DNA of 64,000 nt, from assembly GCA_038380435.1 (NCBI GenBank), contig JAWZYU010000735.1, positions 1 to 64,000 on the forward strand. Reading direction: 5' to 3'. The notes under the pieces were generated by a model. It saw nothing but the letters and a program-made list of their open reading frames with translations. It had not been told where the DNA came from and made no database searches. The DNA is from Ryuthela nishihirai. Lineage: Eukaryota > Arthropoda > Arachnida > Araneae > Heptathelidae. Made by a program: the position numbers and the translations under genes. Positions 53,321-64,000 of this stretch are shown one piece after another (position 1 is the first letter of the stretch; each line of letters begins with the position of its first letter).

Positions 53321-53857
53321 TTAAACTTTCTAAACGTAGCAAATGGAAAATGAAAGAAATACCCTACTGTAAAACAAATCTTCAAAAGTTTATCTGCTTT
53401 TCTCACTAATACAATCCTAAATAAAAGGAAATTTTCAAAAAAAAATTTATAAAAGAAACGATTGGAAACATTTGAATGTATCATAGGAAATCCAAACAGC
53501 CAATATCGAGAATTTTTCTGCCTAATACGATTTTCATTAAAACGGATTCTTAAATTATATTTTTTGTTCTCTTGGTTTTAAATCAAAGAATCTCAAATAA
53601 AAGGATCGACTATCGGACACGACATAAGAATAAATGTTCTTTGCTGTTTCTTTCCCGGTTTCCTTCGATTAGAAATAATCAATTAATACATTTTAATCAA
53701 GGTCATAATATGCAAAATATATACGAATGCATCATTAATCACAGATTGTCTAAAATACTTATAAATGTCGGATGGTTTAGTTTCCCAAAGGCATTCCTTT
53801 GATATTCGGTTGGTTACTAAAGAAATTAAAAAAAAAATTCTAATGCATAGACTAGGG

Positions 53858-54137
53858 GTTCTCAGCGTAGGGTTACGAGGTTAAAATTTTTTGGACTACG
53901 CCGTGAGAGCTCAAAAGTCGCTAATTTGGCAACATTGGTGTGCAAAAATGTCATTTTTTGTGTTGATTTATATATCTAATTTATGAATACAAAATTCAAT
54001 GTGCACATATATGCTTTATTTTATTCCCATTGTTATAATATAACTATAGTTTTTTCTGTCTTTACAAAGGGTAAGCCAGTTAACTACACATATCCAGGGT
54101 GTACGTGAAGCATAAAATGTTTTGAACCACTGCTGTA
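53858..54137. mobile_element. hAT-like MITE, about 280 bp
   Basis: It begins TAGGGGTTCTCAGCG and ends TTTTGAACCACTG, the CAGGGGTTCTCAA type of end known from Charlie-like hAT elements. It is non-coding and interrupts the array beside the tRNA-like sequence. The flanks (GCATAGAC and CTGTAGAT) share only TAGA, so the target duplication is unclear. Confidence 0.6.
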
Positions 54138-56271
54138 GATACATGCCAGAGCGCTCTACCATAAAAACCACGTATCAGACGAAAATAAGTTTCAACTAAA
54201 GACATAAATCTTTCACTGAAATGTGACGGACCGTGCGCCATCTGCACTTCATGACAGCCGACTTATTTTCCAATTGTTCCCAATGATTTAAACTATAATG
54301 AGCAGGTCACTCACTCTTAAGCGTTCTGACCGAAATAATTCTAAATTACATGAACGCACTGCAATATTTGCATCTATTTTCCTAAACCGTTTTTCTATAT
54401 AGGATTTGCATGTGCCCTCGTTAACCCGACCCAACACTATGGCAGAATTTTTAAGAAGTCTGTTCCTTTTTAACGTAGTAAACGGAAAACAAAAGAAATG
54501 CCCTACTGCAAAACAAAACGGCATGGGATAATCTGCTTTTCTCACTAATACATCCCTAATTAAAAAGAAATTTTCAAAAAATATTTTTTATAATAGAAAC
54601 AATTGGAACCAATTGAATGTAACATTGGAAATCCGAAAAGCCGATATCAAGGATTTTTCTGGTTAATACGATTTTCATTAAAGCGAATTCTTAACATTTT
54701 TGTTCCATTGAAGAGAACGAATTCATTGTTTTAACTCAAACAACCTCAAATAAAAGGATCGACTAACGAACACGACGATGCATAAGACTACCAGTATTCC
54801 CTTTAGTCAATAAAATAAATATTTTAAAGATACTTTACTTCTAATAGAAGCAACTGGGAATTTATGAAATGTATTGCAATAAATCGAAACAGGCGATATT
54901 GAGAATTATTCTCGCTTATCCAACCTCAGTTATAACATACTTTTATATTCTTTCCTGCATCAACTAAATGAAGCAAGGTGCAACTAACGCAGTACAGGAG
55001 AACACACACACACACAAAAATCAGCATGCTCACTAAACACGACATTCAATGGAAAGATTTTCAATTTCAATGATTTTTTTCCTTAATTTAATCTTTCATT
55101 GAAACCTTCCAAAATAATCTCAAGAAAAGTAAGAAACGGAAATCAAGGGATGTCACGCAGGAAATTGAAACAGTCGATATATATATACACACCGTCCACT
55201 GAATTAGAAACCTTTATGCAGATGTACGAAAACGTCACCGTCAGCGTATTTGCAAAATTCCTGATCACGTGCATCACTACGTGATCAAGGCATTTATTTA
55301 AGACTGCTGCCCGTCAGGAGTGTGATGTTTCATTTAAAAGGTGTAGAAATCGAAAAAATATCGCCAAACCAGTTTTATCAGAGTAAACAATTGTAAGGAT
55401 CGGCTGTTCCACATCTTGTAATGTTTTGGTTTGATTTCTGATAGTTCCATTCAGAAAATATGCTTTAAAATTATCGATTGCTTAGATATATCGGATTAGA
55501 AGGAATAGAATCAAAGCTTTATTAAAAGTTGAGTCAGAAAATTTGGTTTATATCGAATGTTTAAAATTCCCTGTGCATTTCTAATTGTTTAGAAATGCAC
55601 AGGGAATTTTAAACAATTGTTACAAAGCAAAAAAAAAAAAAGTCCTTTTATTGAATGTCGTACTAGTAAGAGTATTTACAGTTCTAGTCTCTTTGCTTTC
55701 CTCTGGTGCCATCTTCTGACATCGCTATTCTTTTTTGTTCAGAAAATTGGCTGTGGAAAATAAAATTCGTTTCAATCAAATTCAGTTCAAAGAAAACAAA
55801 AATTATAGTTCACGTAGTGAAATGCGTAAAATATAATATCAGATAGATTCATTCAAATGAGTTTTCAAAAAAATTCGATATATTGGAATATTAGATTTGC
55901 GAGAGTAGATGTAAATGTTTTAATGAGTAGAAGACTAGATGGAATAAATGCTGTTCCTTGCAGTTTCTTTCCTGAGTTCTTTCGATTAGAAATAATCAAT
56001 TAATATATTTTAATCAATGTCTTATTATAGAGAATAGAGACAAATACATCATTATTCATGGATTAGCTAAAATACTTGTAATTGGCCGTTGGGATAGATT
56101 CCCAAAGGCGTTCCTTTGATATTCGTTTAGTTAGTTCAGAAAGGAAAGGATTTTTCTGCTTATTCAATGTATGATTTGTGAGAATACAAAATTCTTATTC
56201 TGATTACGTTCCTGCCGCTCCTTTCCTTTGACTTTAGATTGTTCCATTTAGAAGAAATAAAAGATAAAATA

Positions 56272-56355
56272 AAAACCCCATCAAGCAGCTGCTTGCTACA
56301 GAAATCTGGCAGGAGTCTGTTAGTTTATATGCCATAGTAGAAGGTCTGAGAGGAT
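56272..56355 (-). mobile_element. SINE-B, 5'-truncated
   Basis: Only the 3' body is present (CAAGCAGCTGCTTGC, TCTGGCAGGAGTCTG). It is preceded by A/T-rich ATAAAAGATAAAATAAAA and flanked by agaaa on both sides. The uninterrupted array word AGAAGAAACATAATGAAATT occurs at 63,561. Confidence 0.7.
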
Positions 56356-57580
56356 AGCAAGAAACATAATGAAATTGATACGTGAAAATCCATTTCCATC
56401 AAAGTCTGATTAGCGAGAATAAATATAAATAATTTTGGATGTTATCATTTGCTTTTATATGTTTTTCGATTTCCGATTGCATCTATAGAGAGAAAAGACC
56501 CTTCAAAATATACCTTTATTTAATGCTGGCTTAATCAGAATATTAACTGTCTTACAGAGTTTGGTTTTCTAGAGTGCGTTACATTTATTCCAGATCGTTT
56601 CACTTGGAACGAACAGAATGGAACAGAAATATAAAAATCCGTTGTATGGAAAATTGTATTAGCGAGATTAATTCTCAGTCTCATTTGTTTTGATATCCTG
56701 TAATACTTTCGATTGATTTCCAATTGTTTCCTTTACAAGAAATGTATTTTTTAAACATTCATTCTATTGAGTGTCAGATTATTCAGAATAATGATAGTGT
56801 TAGGCATTTTTGTTTCCTGTAGTCGTTCCCTTTATTTGATATTGTTTCACTTAGAACGGACAGAATAAAATAGAAATATTAAAATCTATGGTATTGAAAG
56901 CCGGATTACCGAGAATAATTATCAATATGAATTGTTTTGATTTCATTTAATACATTTGATTAATTGCCGATTGTTTCTCTTAGAAGTAAAGGATCTATAA
57001 AATATCCGTTTCATTGAGTGTCGGATTAGTGAGAATATATTGCGAGTAATGTATTTTCGTTTCCTGTAGTCATTCCTTTCATTTAATATTGTTTGTCTTA
57101 GAAGGGACAGGATACAATAGAAATTTAAGAATCCGTTGTATCAATAGTCGGATTAGCGACAATTATTCTCAATTTCGGTAGTTTTCATTATCTATAAAGC
57201 ATTTGATTGTTTTCTGATAGTTTCTTTTAGAAAAGTTCGTTTTATTGAGGGTCCTATTCTGGGAAAGCAGATTAGCCTATTAAACTTTGTTTCGCAGAAG
57301 TGCATTTCTTTCATTTTCCTTCTACTACTTTTAGAAAGAACAGATTTCATAAAATATCCGCCGTAGTGGCTTGTCGGATTAAAGGGGACAGATGCAAATC
57401 GTTTATTGAAAAATGGATTGCAGCGAATAGATACAAATACTGCATTGCGTTCGTGTAATATAGAATAATAGATTTGCAAAAAAAATCACTCTATTCAAAG
57501 TCGGATTAAAGAGAATACTAGTAGTTGTCTACAATGCAGTAGAAATCTAAGAAAATTCATTTTATTAAGCGCGTGGTTAA

Positions 57581-58190
57581 AAAGACTTCCGATGTTGTTG
57601 AATTTGTTTGTTATCAGCAGAAATTTTAGGAAAAGTGGTAATAATCCAAACTACACCTCATCATTTCCTTCATTTCTCCCAATTGTTGTACCGTCCCAAT
57701 TGTCTGTCTCTCAGTTGTCGTCCATTCAATTGCCGTGTAGCTGTAAATCAATTTAAAAAAAAATTCCGAAAATATTCGATAACGGAAAAACTTTGCCGTG
57801 GAACGAACCTGAATACTGGGATGTAATATCCCTAAGTGTGAAATTCGATACTAAGTTCGGTAAATCGAAACTATTGAATTAAAAAAGACAATAGGAGATT
57901 AATGATTTTATCACGGCACCGTAATTATAAATTGTAGTAAGAAAGCAATTGGGGAAGCTTGTAGCGCAGCCCGTGCTGAATATCTGTGAAATATCTGTGA
58001 GTTCTTCATTGGAAATTGTTTATTGGAAGTGTCACATTTCATAATTCCTCAAGCATCGAAGTATAATTTGAGCTGGAAATAATGTTGGACATCTTTGGTT
58101 GATCTTCTGTGATGCTTTGTAGATGACATCATAAGACACAGATGTGTTGCGTTCATGAACTCCATTCAAGTCTTTGATTGTTCCTTGGGA
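57581..58190. other. Module junction with minisatellite and shared short frame
   Basis: Contains CAATTG-type units at 57,670-57,740 and then sequence matching 46,430-46,780 in reverse. No gene was recognised. Confidence 0.5.
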
Positions 58191-59010
58191 ATCCCTTCCA
58201 CTTGTATATAGAAGGGTAGGAGAATTCGAAATTCGAACATTCATTGCAGCGCACATTTATTTCTATATTGGTTGATTAACTGTAATATTATTAGCTGAAT
58301 ATGTAGGAAGTTTTCCAGTATAAGTATTTCCTATATAAAAAAGGTTTATAGGCAGATGGTGCCATCTAGTGTCCATTGCCTAAACTAGGTGGGAGTTGAT
58401 TTTTTTTACATATTTTTGAGGGCGAATGGATAGGCAGTGTTATAGAGAAGGCGGTGTTTGATGTTGTATGAGAAGCCTGGAATGGCTTAATAAAGTGTCT
58501 ATCTCCATCTTTTGTGTTTTGTAAAAGAATATTGAATGAAATATATAGCTCATTTGAATGAGAGACGAGAGTTGGCCTAGACAGAGCTACTGAAGTTAGA
58601 ATCCCTTCCACTTGTATATAGAAGGGTAGGAGAATTCGAAATTCGAACATTCATTGCAGCGCACATTTATTTCTATATTGGTTGATTAACTGTAATATTA
58701 TTAGCTGAATATGTAGGATGTTTTCCAGTATAAGTATTTCCTATATAAAAAAGGTTTCTAGGCAGATGGTGCCATCTAGTGCCCATTGCCTAAACTAGGT
58801 GGGAGTTGATTTTTTTTACATATTTTTGAGGGCGAATGGACAGGCAGTGTTATAGAGAAGGCGGTGTTTGATGTTGTATGAGAAGCCTGGAATGGCTTAA
58901 TAAAGTGTCTATCTCCATCTTTTGTGTTTTGTAAAAGAATATTGAATGAAATATATAGCTCATTTGAATGAGAGACGAGAGTTGGCCTAGACAGAGCTAC
59001 TGAAGTTACA
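58191..59010. repeat. 410-bp tandem duplication
   Basis: 58,191-58,600 is repeated at 58,601-59,010 with a few base changes. The unit contains the pol-upstream part that also occurs at 45,470-45,700 (in reverse) and 50,200-50,600. Confidence 0.88.
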
Positions 59011-59940
59011 CAGCATTCGTGATTCATCGAATGGTGTACAAGTGGGAAGTGCTTCCTTTCGGACTGAAGAACTATGGGGCATTTTTCCAGAAAATTGGGA
59101 ATACATAATTACGTCCCATGCTGATTATTGCTGTGCATATCTAGATGATATAGCTTTGTTTTTCGAACAGCTGGGTGGATCATCTTAACATCTTGGAGTG
59201 GATCTTAGGGATATCAATGTCAAATATTTCACAATCAGCCTAGCAAAGTTTACTTGGGGGAGGAGCGGGACCAATAATTTTGATCACGTTGTTGGTTCAA
59301 GCAGGCACCGCCCACACCATGCAAAACTAGAGGTCATCAGAAAGATGAAAGCTCCTCGAATGAAGAAGGAACTGAAGAGCTAAATTAGGACTCTTCGGAT
59401 ATTACCGACACTACCTAAATTAGTATGCAGCGATTGCAAAGCCTCTCACAGGCACGACTGTGAAGCAGGCACCTGCACAGTTGCAACGGTGCGTACAAGC
59501 AGATAAGATATTCGAGGCACTGGGTTGGGGGAGGGGAGGTGGCTCTGCCGTGCAGCAGAATGCAATACGCCTGATCATGCGTGACCATACATTCTGCATT
59601 GAAATACATCTGTGCATGTCTCTCTCAGATTGAACCCCAGGGACAAGAATATTTCATCGCCTTTGCTTCGAAGAAACTCACTGAACACAGAATAAGTATC
59701 ATGGTGGTGGTAGGGGTGTGTGTGTGTGTGGGGGGGGGGGGGGGGTAGAATCTTTTTGACCTGGTTATATGGATCACATGTCGAGATTCTTTCAGACCAT
59801 AGCCTGCTTAGGTACCTCATAGCTGTCGCAACATTGAGCAACAAATTGTAGAGATTAGCCTTTGTCATTAATCAGTATGATGCAACAGTGCATTATGGGA
59901 AAGGTGGTCCCACCGAATCGCGAACGCCCTATCGAGGCTG
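59010..59940 (+). pseudogene. Ty3/gypsy pol fragment c (RT-RNase H)
   Basis: The plus strand, in shifting frames, shows a region with DYCCAYLDDIAL (RT active site, with the YLDD form), then FDHVVGSSRHRPHHAKLEVI, which is the conserved end of a gypsy RT (GHVVS...P...K). The connection region with YYRHYLN follows, and then the RNase H remnant with the GGT/GT/G-run tract at 59,703-59,746. The terminal DALSRR-like block is decayed. It is directly followed by fragment d. Confidence 0.78.
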
Positions 59941-59942
59941 AC

Positions 59943-60835
59943 TAGTTCTCTTCATCCTCTGTGTTTTGTAAAAGCATACTGAATGAAATATATAGCTCAT
60001 TTAAATGAGGGACGAGAGTTGGCTTAGAGAGAGCCCCTGTAGTAAAGGTTACACAGTATTCGTGACACGCCGAGTTGGAAGCGCTTCCCTTCGGGCTGAA
60101 GAGCTCTGGGGCATTTTTCCAGAAAATTGTGAATACCATAATTACGCCCCATGTTCATTATTGCTGTACATATATAGATGATATAGCTTTCTTTTTCGAA
60201 CAGCTGGGAGGATAAACTAGAGGAAAAACTAGACTAGACTACTAGACGGCAAAACTGGAGGTCATCAGAAAGATGAAAGCTCTTCGAATAAAGATGGAAT
60301 TGGAGAGCATATTAGTACTCTTCGGATATTACCGACACTACCTAGATCAGATGAAGCGATTGCAAAACCACTCACAGACATGATTCTGAACCAGGCACCT
60401 GCACAGTTGCAATGGTGCGAAGAAGCAGATAAGGCATTCAAGGTACTGAAGGCGGGGGGGGGGGGAGTTCTACGAGGCAGCAGAATGCAACACGCCTGAT
60501 CTGGGTGACCTTATATTCTGCATTGAAATGCATCTGCGCATGTATCTCTTAGAGTGAAGCCCAGGAACAAGAACATCCCATCGCCTTTATTTCGACGGAA
60601 CCTAGCAGATATGTGATGATGGTGGTGGTTGTGTGGGGGGGGGAGAGAAAGAGGAGAGGGGTGGCTAGAAAATTTTTTGGACCTTGTTATATGGATCTCA
60701 TGTCGAGATTCTTTCAGATCATAACCTTCTAAGGTACCACATAGCTATCGCAACATTGAGCATAAAATTCCACAGACAGGCCTTTTTCATTATTCAGTAT
60801 GATACAACAGTGCATTATAGTAAAGGCATACTAAT
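59943..60835 (+). pseudogene. Ty3/gypsy pol fragment d (RT-RNase H)
   Basis: The best preserved of the four. From 60,072 the frame reads LPFGLKSSGAFFQ, and further on YCCTYIDDIAFFFE, containing the YIDD catalytic motif of reverse transcriptase. It then loses about 40 codons relative to fragment c, continues with YYRHYLDQ, and enters an RNase H region with EAQEQEHPIAFIS. That region is split by a GGT/GT/G tract (60,617-60,645). Frameshifts and stops make it inactive. It belongs to the right arm of the long inverted duplication. Confidence 0.82.
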
Positions 60836-62122
60836 GGAAGAGTGAGGAACAGCAAATGAAAATATTAAATATGTTACTACCAATCCATCTAAAATCTGCA
60901 TTTTCCCAATTTTACTTTAAATATAATTATACGCTATTATTGAAAGTCTATTCACTTTATTAACCAACATCTCTCCTTTACATGTCACTCTGTAGACTTC
61001 GTTATTTGCACGACTGAAAGTTCACACATTTAATTCAATTTTTTTACGCATAGCCGAGTAATTTTTTTCCACTTCTTTGCTCTGTCATCAGAAGGGTCGC
61101 TTAATTTTCATAAAATAAATTCTTCTTTTAATTCGTGACTTTATCCAAGTGCATTTTTTCTCTTTAAATTATTATCATTGAATTTCCAAATATCCTTTTT
61201 CTCATTATCGAAAGCCATTTTTCCCTTATTTCATCTATCAATTATGCAGTAATGTTTGAACACGTTTCTACAGATTTTATCTATTATCCGTAGTAGTATA
61301 AATATTTTATACGAGGCTTAACGGACCAGCACGCGCATCCTTTCAGAATACTAGTAAGGGTAAGAGAGTGTCTAAAATATGTAACATATTAAGCAAATTT
61401 TAAATACCTGGAAAATGGTTCGCGATGTGTTATATTGCATTAAATATTTATATAAATATTAATTATTAGCCCTTGCGTTTTTCCGGCTCGATGGTGTTTG
61501 TTGCCCCCACTCCCACCCCTTCGATGTTTTGTAGATCCGGGCCCGGTCACTGTTATTGTGACGCGTTACAATGCATCCGATGTTACTCTATGTGTAACAC
61601 AATAGAATATGTTCGATTCAATTCATTATCCACCAGTTTTAAACGCCTTTTTCAAGTGATTGCTTCTATTGTTGAGCCTTTATAATGCATCCTACAGATG
61701 CGTTTCAGAATTTACTTCTAATTGACGCAGTAGTTAAGGATTAAAGGAAACATTTCTTATTTGTAATTAGAAAGTTTGAAAAAGTAGTGGTGGTTAGAAC
61801 AGGAGTAAAAAAAAATTTTCGGGCCGATTGGCTACTCACTGTATCGATTGTAAACAGATCGAAAGTACATTCAGCAAGAAGGAAAATACAAGCAGTAAAG
61901 CAGCAACTATTTATGTTTTTCCTTAAAAGCGACGTAATCACAATTATTCACGTAGGAACCTCAAACGTAACCTCTGAAGTTGAACTTGCGACTTTAGCCC
62001 TGTATAAGCGGAGGATGATAGCGATGATGAGAGAACAATTAAGGACTCTCAAGCTACATATCCAGCATCATCCATCACATAATTATCTCCCAACTCCATC
62101 TGCAATCAAAACAACTCGTCAA
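60836..62122 (+). repeat. Composite module segment, fourth copy
   Basis: Mirror of 43,328-44,620. It includes the uninterrupted giant-element target near 61,945-61,980 and the open frame 61,787-62,179 (see the 43,270 entry), whose last codons run into array sequence because of the deletion. Confidence 0.75.
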
Positions 62123-64000
62123 TTACCAGTATTCCCTTTAGTGAATAAAATAAATATTTTGAAAATCCGTTGCTTGTAATAGAAGCAATTGGAAATTTAT
62201 CAAATGTATTACAGAAAATTGAAACAGGCGATATTGAGATTTATTTTCGGTTATCCAACCTCAGTTATAACGTATTTTTATATTCTTTCCTGCATCAACT
62301 AAATGAAGCAAAGTGAAACGAAATAACTCAGTATAGGGAAACCAAATAGAGAAGAAATCAGCATGCTCACTAAACCCGACATTCAATGCAACGATTTTTA
62401 CTTCCAATGAATCTTTTTTCCTTCATTGAATCTTTCATTGAAACGTTCATAAATATTATTTTAGTTTTTTAAAAAAAATTAACGGCAATCAAGGGATGTC
62501 ACGCAGGAAATTGAAACAGACAATATATACACACTGTCACTCAATTAGAAAACTTTTTGTAGATGTACGTAAACGTCACTTGCGCAGCGTATATGCAAAA
62601 TACGACATCACATGCATCACTACGTGATCTAGTCAGCTATTTAAGACTGCTGCTCGTCAGTAGTGTGATGTTTCGTTTAAAAGGAATGGAAATTGAAAAA
62701 AATGTTCTCCAAACCAGTTTTATCAGAGTAAACCATTGTAAGCATCGGCTGTTCCATATCTTGTTATGTTTTGGTTCGATTTCTGAGTGTTCTATTCAGA
62801 AAATATGCTTTAAAAATATCGATTGCTTTGATATATTGGACTCGAAAAAATAGATTCAAAGATTCGTTAAAAGTGGAGTAAGAAAAAATTGGTGTTATAT
62901 CGGAAGTTTATAATTCCCTCTGCATTTCTAATTGTTTAAACAAAGAAAAAAATATCATTGTTTATTTTTTAATTACGTACTAGTGGAGTATTTGCAGTTC
63001 TAATTTCTTTCTTTTTCCTCTCGTGCCCTCTTTTGACAACCCTACCTTTTTTGTTCAGGAAATTGACTTGAAAAATAAAATTCGTTTCAATCAAATTCAG
63101 TCAAAGAAAGTAAAAATTATCGTTCACGTAGTGAAATGCGTAAAATATAATATCAGATAGATTCATTCAAATGAGTTTTAAAAAAATTCAATGTACTGGA
63201 GTATCAGATTAGACAAAGTAGATGTGCAAGCTTTAATGAGTAAACGCCCAGATTGAATAAATGTTGTGCATTACAGTTTCTTTCCTGGGTTCCTTCGATT
63301 ACAAATAATCAATTAATATATTTTAATCAATGTCGTATTATAGAGAATAGAGACAAATGCGTCATTAATCACAGATTAGCTAAAATACTTGTAAATGCCT
63401 GTTGGTTTAGTTTCCGAAAAGCATTCCTTTAATATTCGATTCAGAAAAGAAAGGAAAGGATTTTCATTTTATTCAATGTAGGATTTGTGAGAATACAAAA
63501 TTCTTATACTGATTACGTTCCTGCAGCTCCTTTCCTTTGACGTAAGATTGTTCCGTTTAGAAGAAACATAATGAAATTAATACGTGAAAACCCGTTTCGA
63601 GCAAAGCCTGAATTCCGAGAATAAATATAAATTTTTGTGGATGTTATGATTTGCTTTTATATGTTTTTGGATTTCTGCCTGTATCTATAGGGAAAAAAAA
63701 GTACCTTCAAAATATACTTTTATTTTACGCTGACTTAATGAGAATATTAATTGTCTTACAGAGTTTGGTTTTCTATGGTATGTTATATTTTTTCCAGATC
63801 GTTTTACTTGGAACGAAGAGAAATGGAACAGAAATATAAAAAAGAATGGAACAGAAATCGGATGGAATCGAAAGTCTGATTAGCGAGAATAATCTCTTAA
63901 TATCGGTTGTTTTGATTTCCCGTAATTCATTCGTTTGATTCCCGATTTTTTCCTTTATAAGAAAAGTACCTTTTAAACGTTCATTCTATTCAATGTCAGA
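62123..64000 (-). repeat. AATCCG monomer array, block 7 (reverse orientation)
   Basis: Mirror of 40,522-42,396, nearly identical, and continues beyond the window. Confidence 0.85.

Larger units (their letters stand above)
53321..57580 (-). repeat. AATCCG monomer array, block 6 (reverse orientation)
   Basis: The longest block, about 4.3 kb of diverged 115-125-bp monomers on the minus strand. It is interrupted by a hAT-like MITE (53,858-54,137) and a truncated SINE-B (56,272-56,355). The tRNA-like sequence is present only as a truncated piece at 54,138-54,177. Confidence 0.78.
59943..64000. repeat. Long inverted duplication, right arm
   Basis: Reverse complement of 40,522-45,521, running past the end of the window. 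It lacks the equivalent of 42,397-43,327, so the module segment joins the monomer array directly at about 62,122 (ACTCGTCAATTACCAG). Confidence 0.92.

Noticed and set aside
59575..59868. 97-codon minus-strand frame with proline and histidine runs
   Set aside because: It is the reverse reading of the GGT/GT/G microsatellite inside the gypsy RNase H remnant.

Overview
This is eukaryotic, repeat-dominated DNA. It is most likely from an arthropod and plausibly a chelicerate such as a spider: the evidence is the type of Tc1 and hAT transposases, a DUF4817 transposon relic and a PC4-domain mobile gene. That taxonomic call is an inference. There is no bacterial signature, and I found no convincing host gene. 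Almost everything is mobile DNA, decayed mobile DNA or segmental duplication.

Layout. 1-15,010 is a SINE-rich zone. A 1.9 kb segment is duplicated in direct orientation (1-1903 and 3987-5893). A tRNA-derived SINE (here SINE-A) occurs many times, often with its 3' part repeated head to tail. A 1.7 kb inverted repeat (10,475-12,200 and 12,805-14,487) carries a foldback DUF4817-derived MITE in each arm. Fragments of a Tc1 transposase and of a LINE are also present. 15,075-23,975 is a diverged array of about 120-bp monomers with AATCCG/CGGATT motifs. It is interrupted by CAATTG-rich minisatellites, a dead Tc1 element (18,125-19,534), a second tRNA-derived SINE (SINE-B) and a nearly intact hAT element with terminal repeats and an 8-bp target duplication (21,108-23,353).

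23,981-38,633 is the most interesting object: a 14,653-bp element with AG...CT ends, a 6-bp target duplication (gacgtt) and several uninterrupted versions of its target elsewhere in this window. It is almost a perfect giant palindrome. Arms of about 6.5 kb flank a 1.48 kb single-copy loop, and the loop holds a gene with two PC4-like domains and a Cys/His motif, split by one in-frame TAA. A second small gene (26,319-26,651) sits in an arm-specific segment. Both genes have a TATA box at a similar distance from the ATG. The ends resemble Maverick/Polinton elements, but no polymerase, integrase, ATPase or capsid gene was recognised.

38,640-64,000 consists of copies of a composite module of about 6 kb: monomer array, tRNA-like sequence, CAATTG minisatellite, two unidentified segments, and a decayed Ty3/gypsy RT-RNase H fragment. 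They occur in both orientations. One pair forms a nearly identical inverted duplication (40,522-45,521 and 59,943 to the window end). The giant palindrome was inserted into one of these modules.
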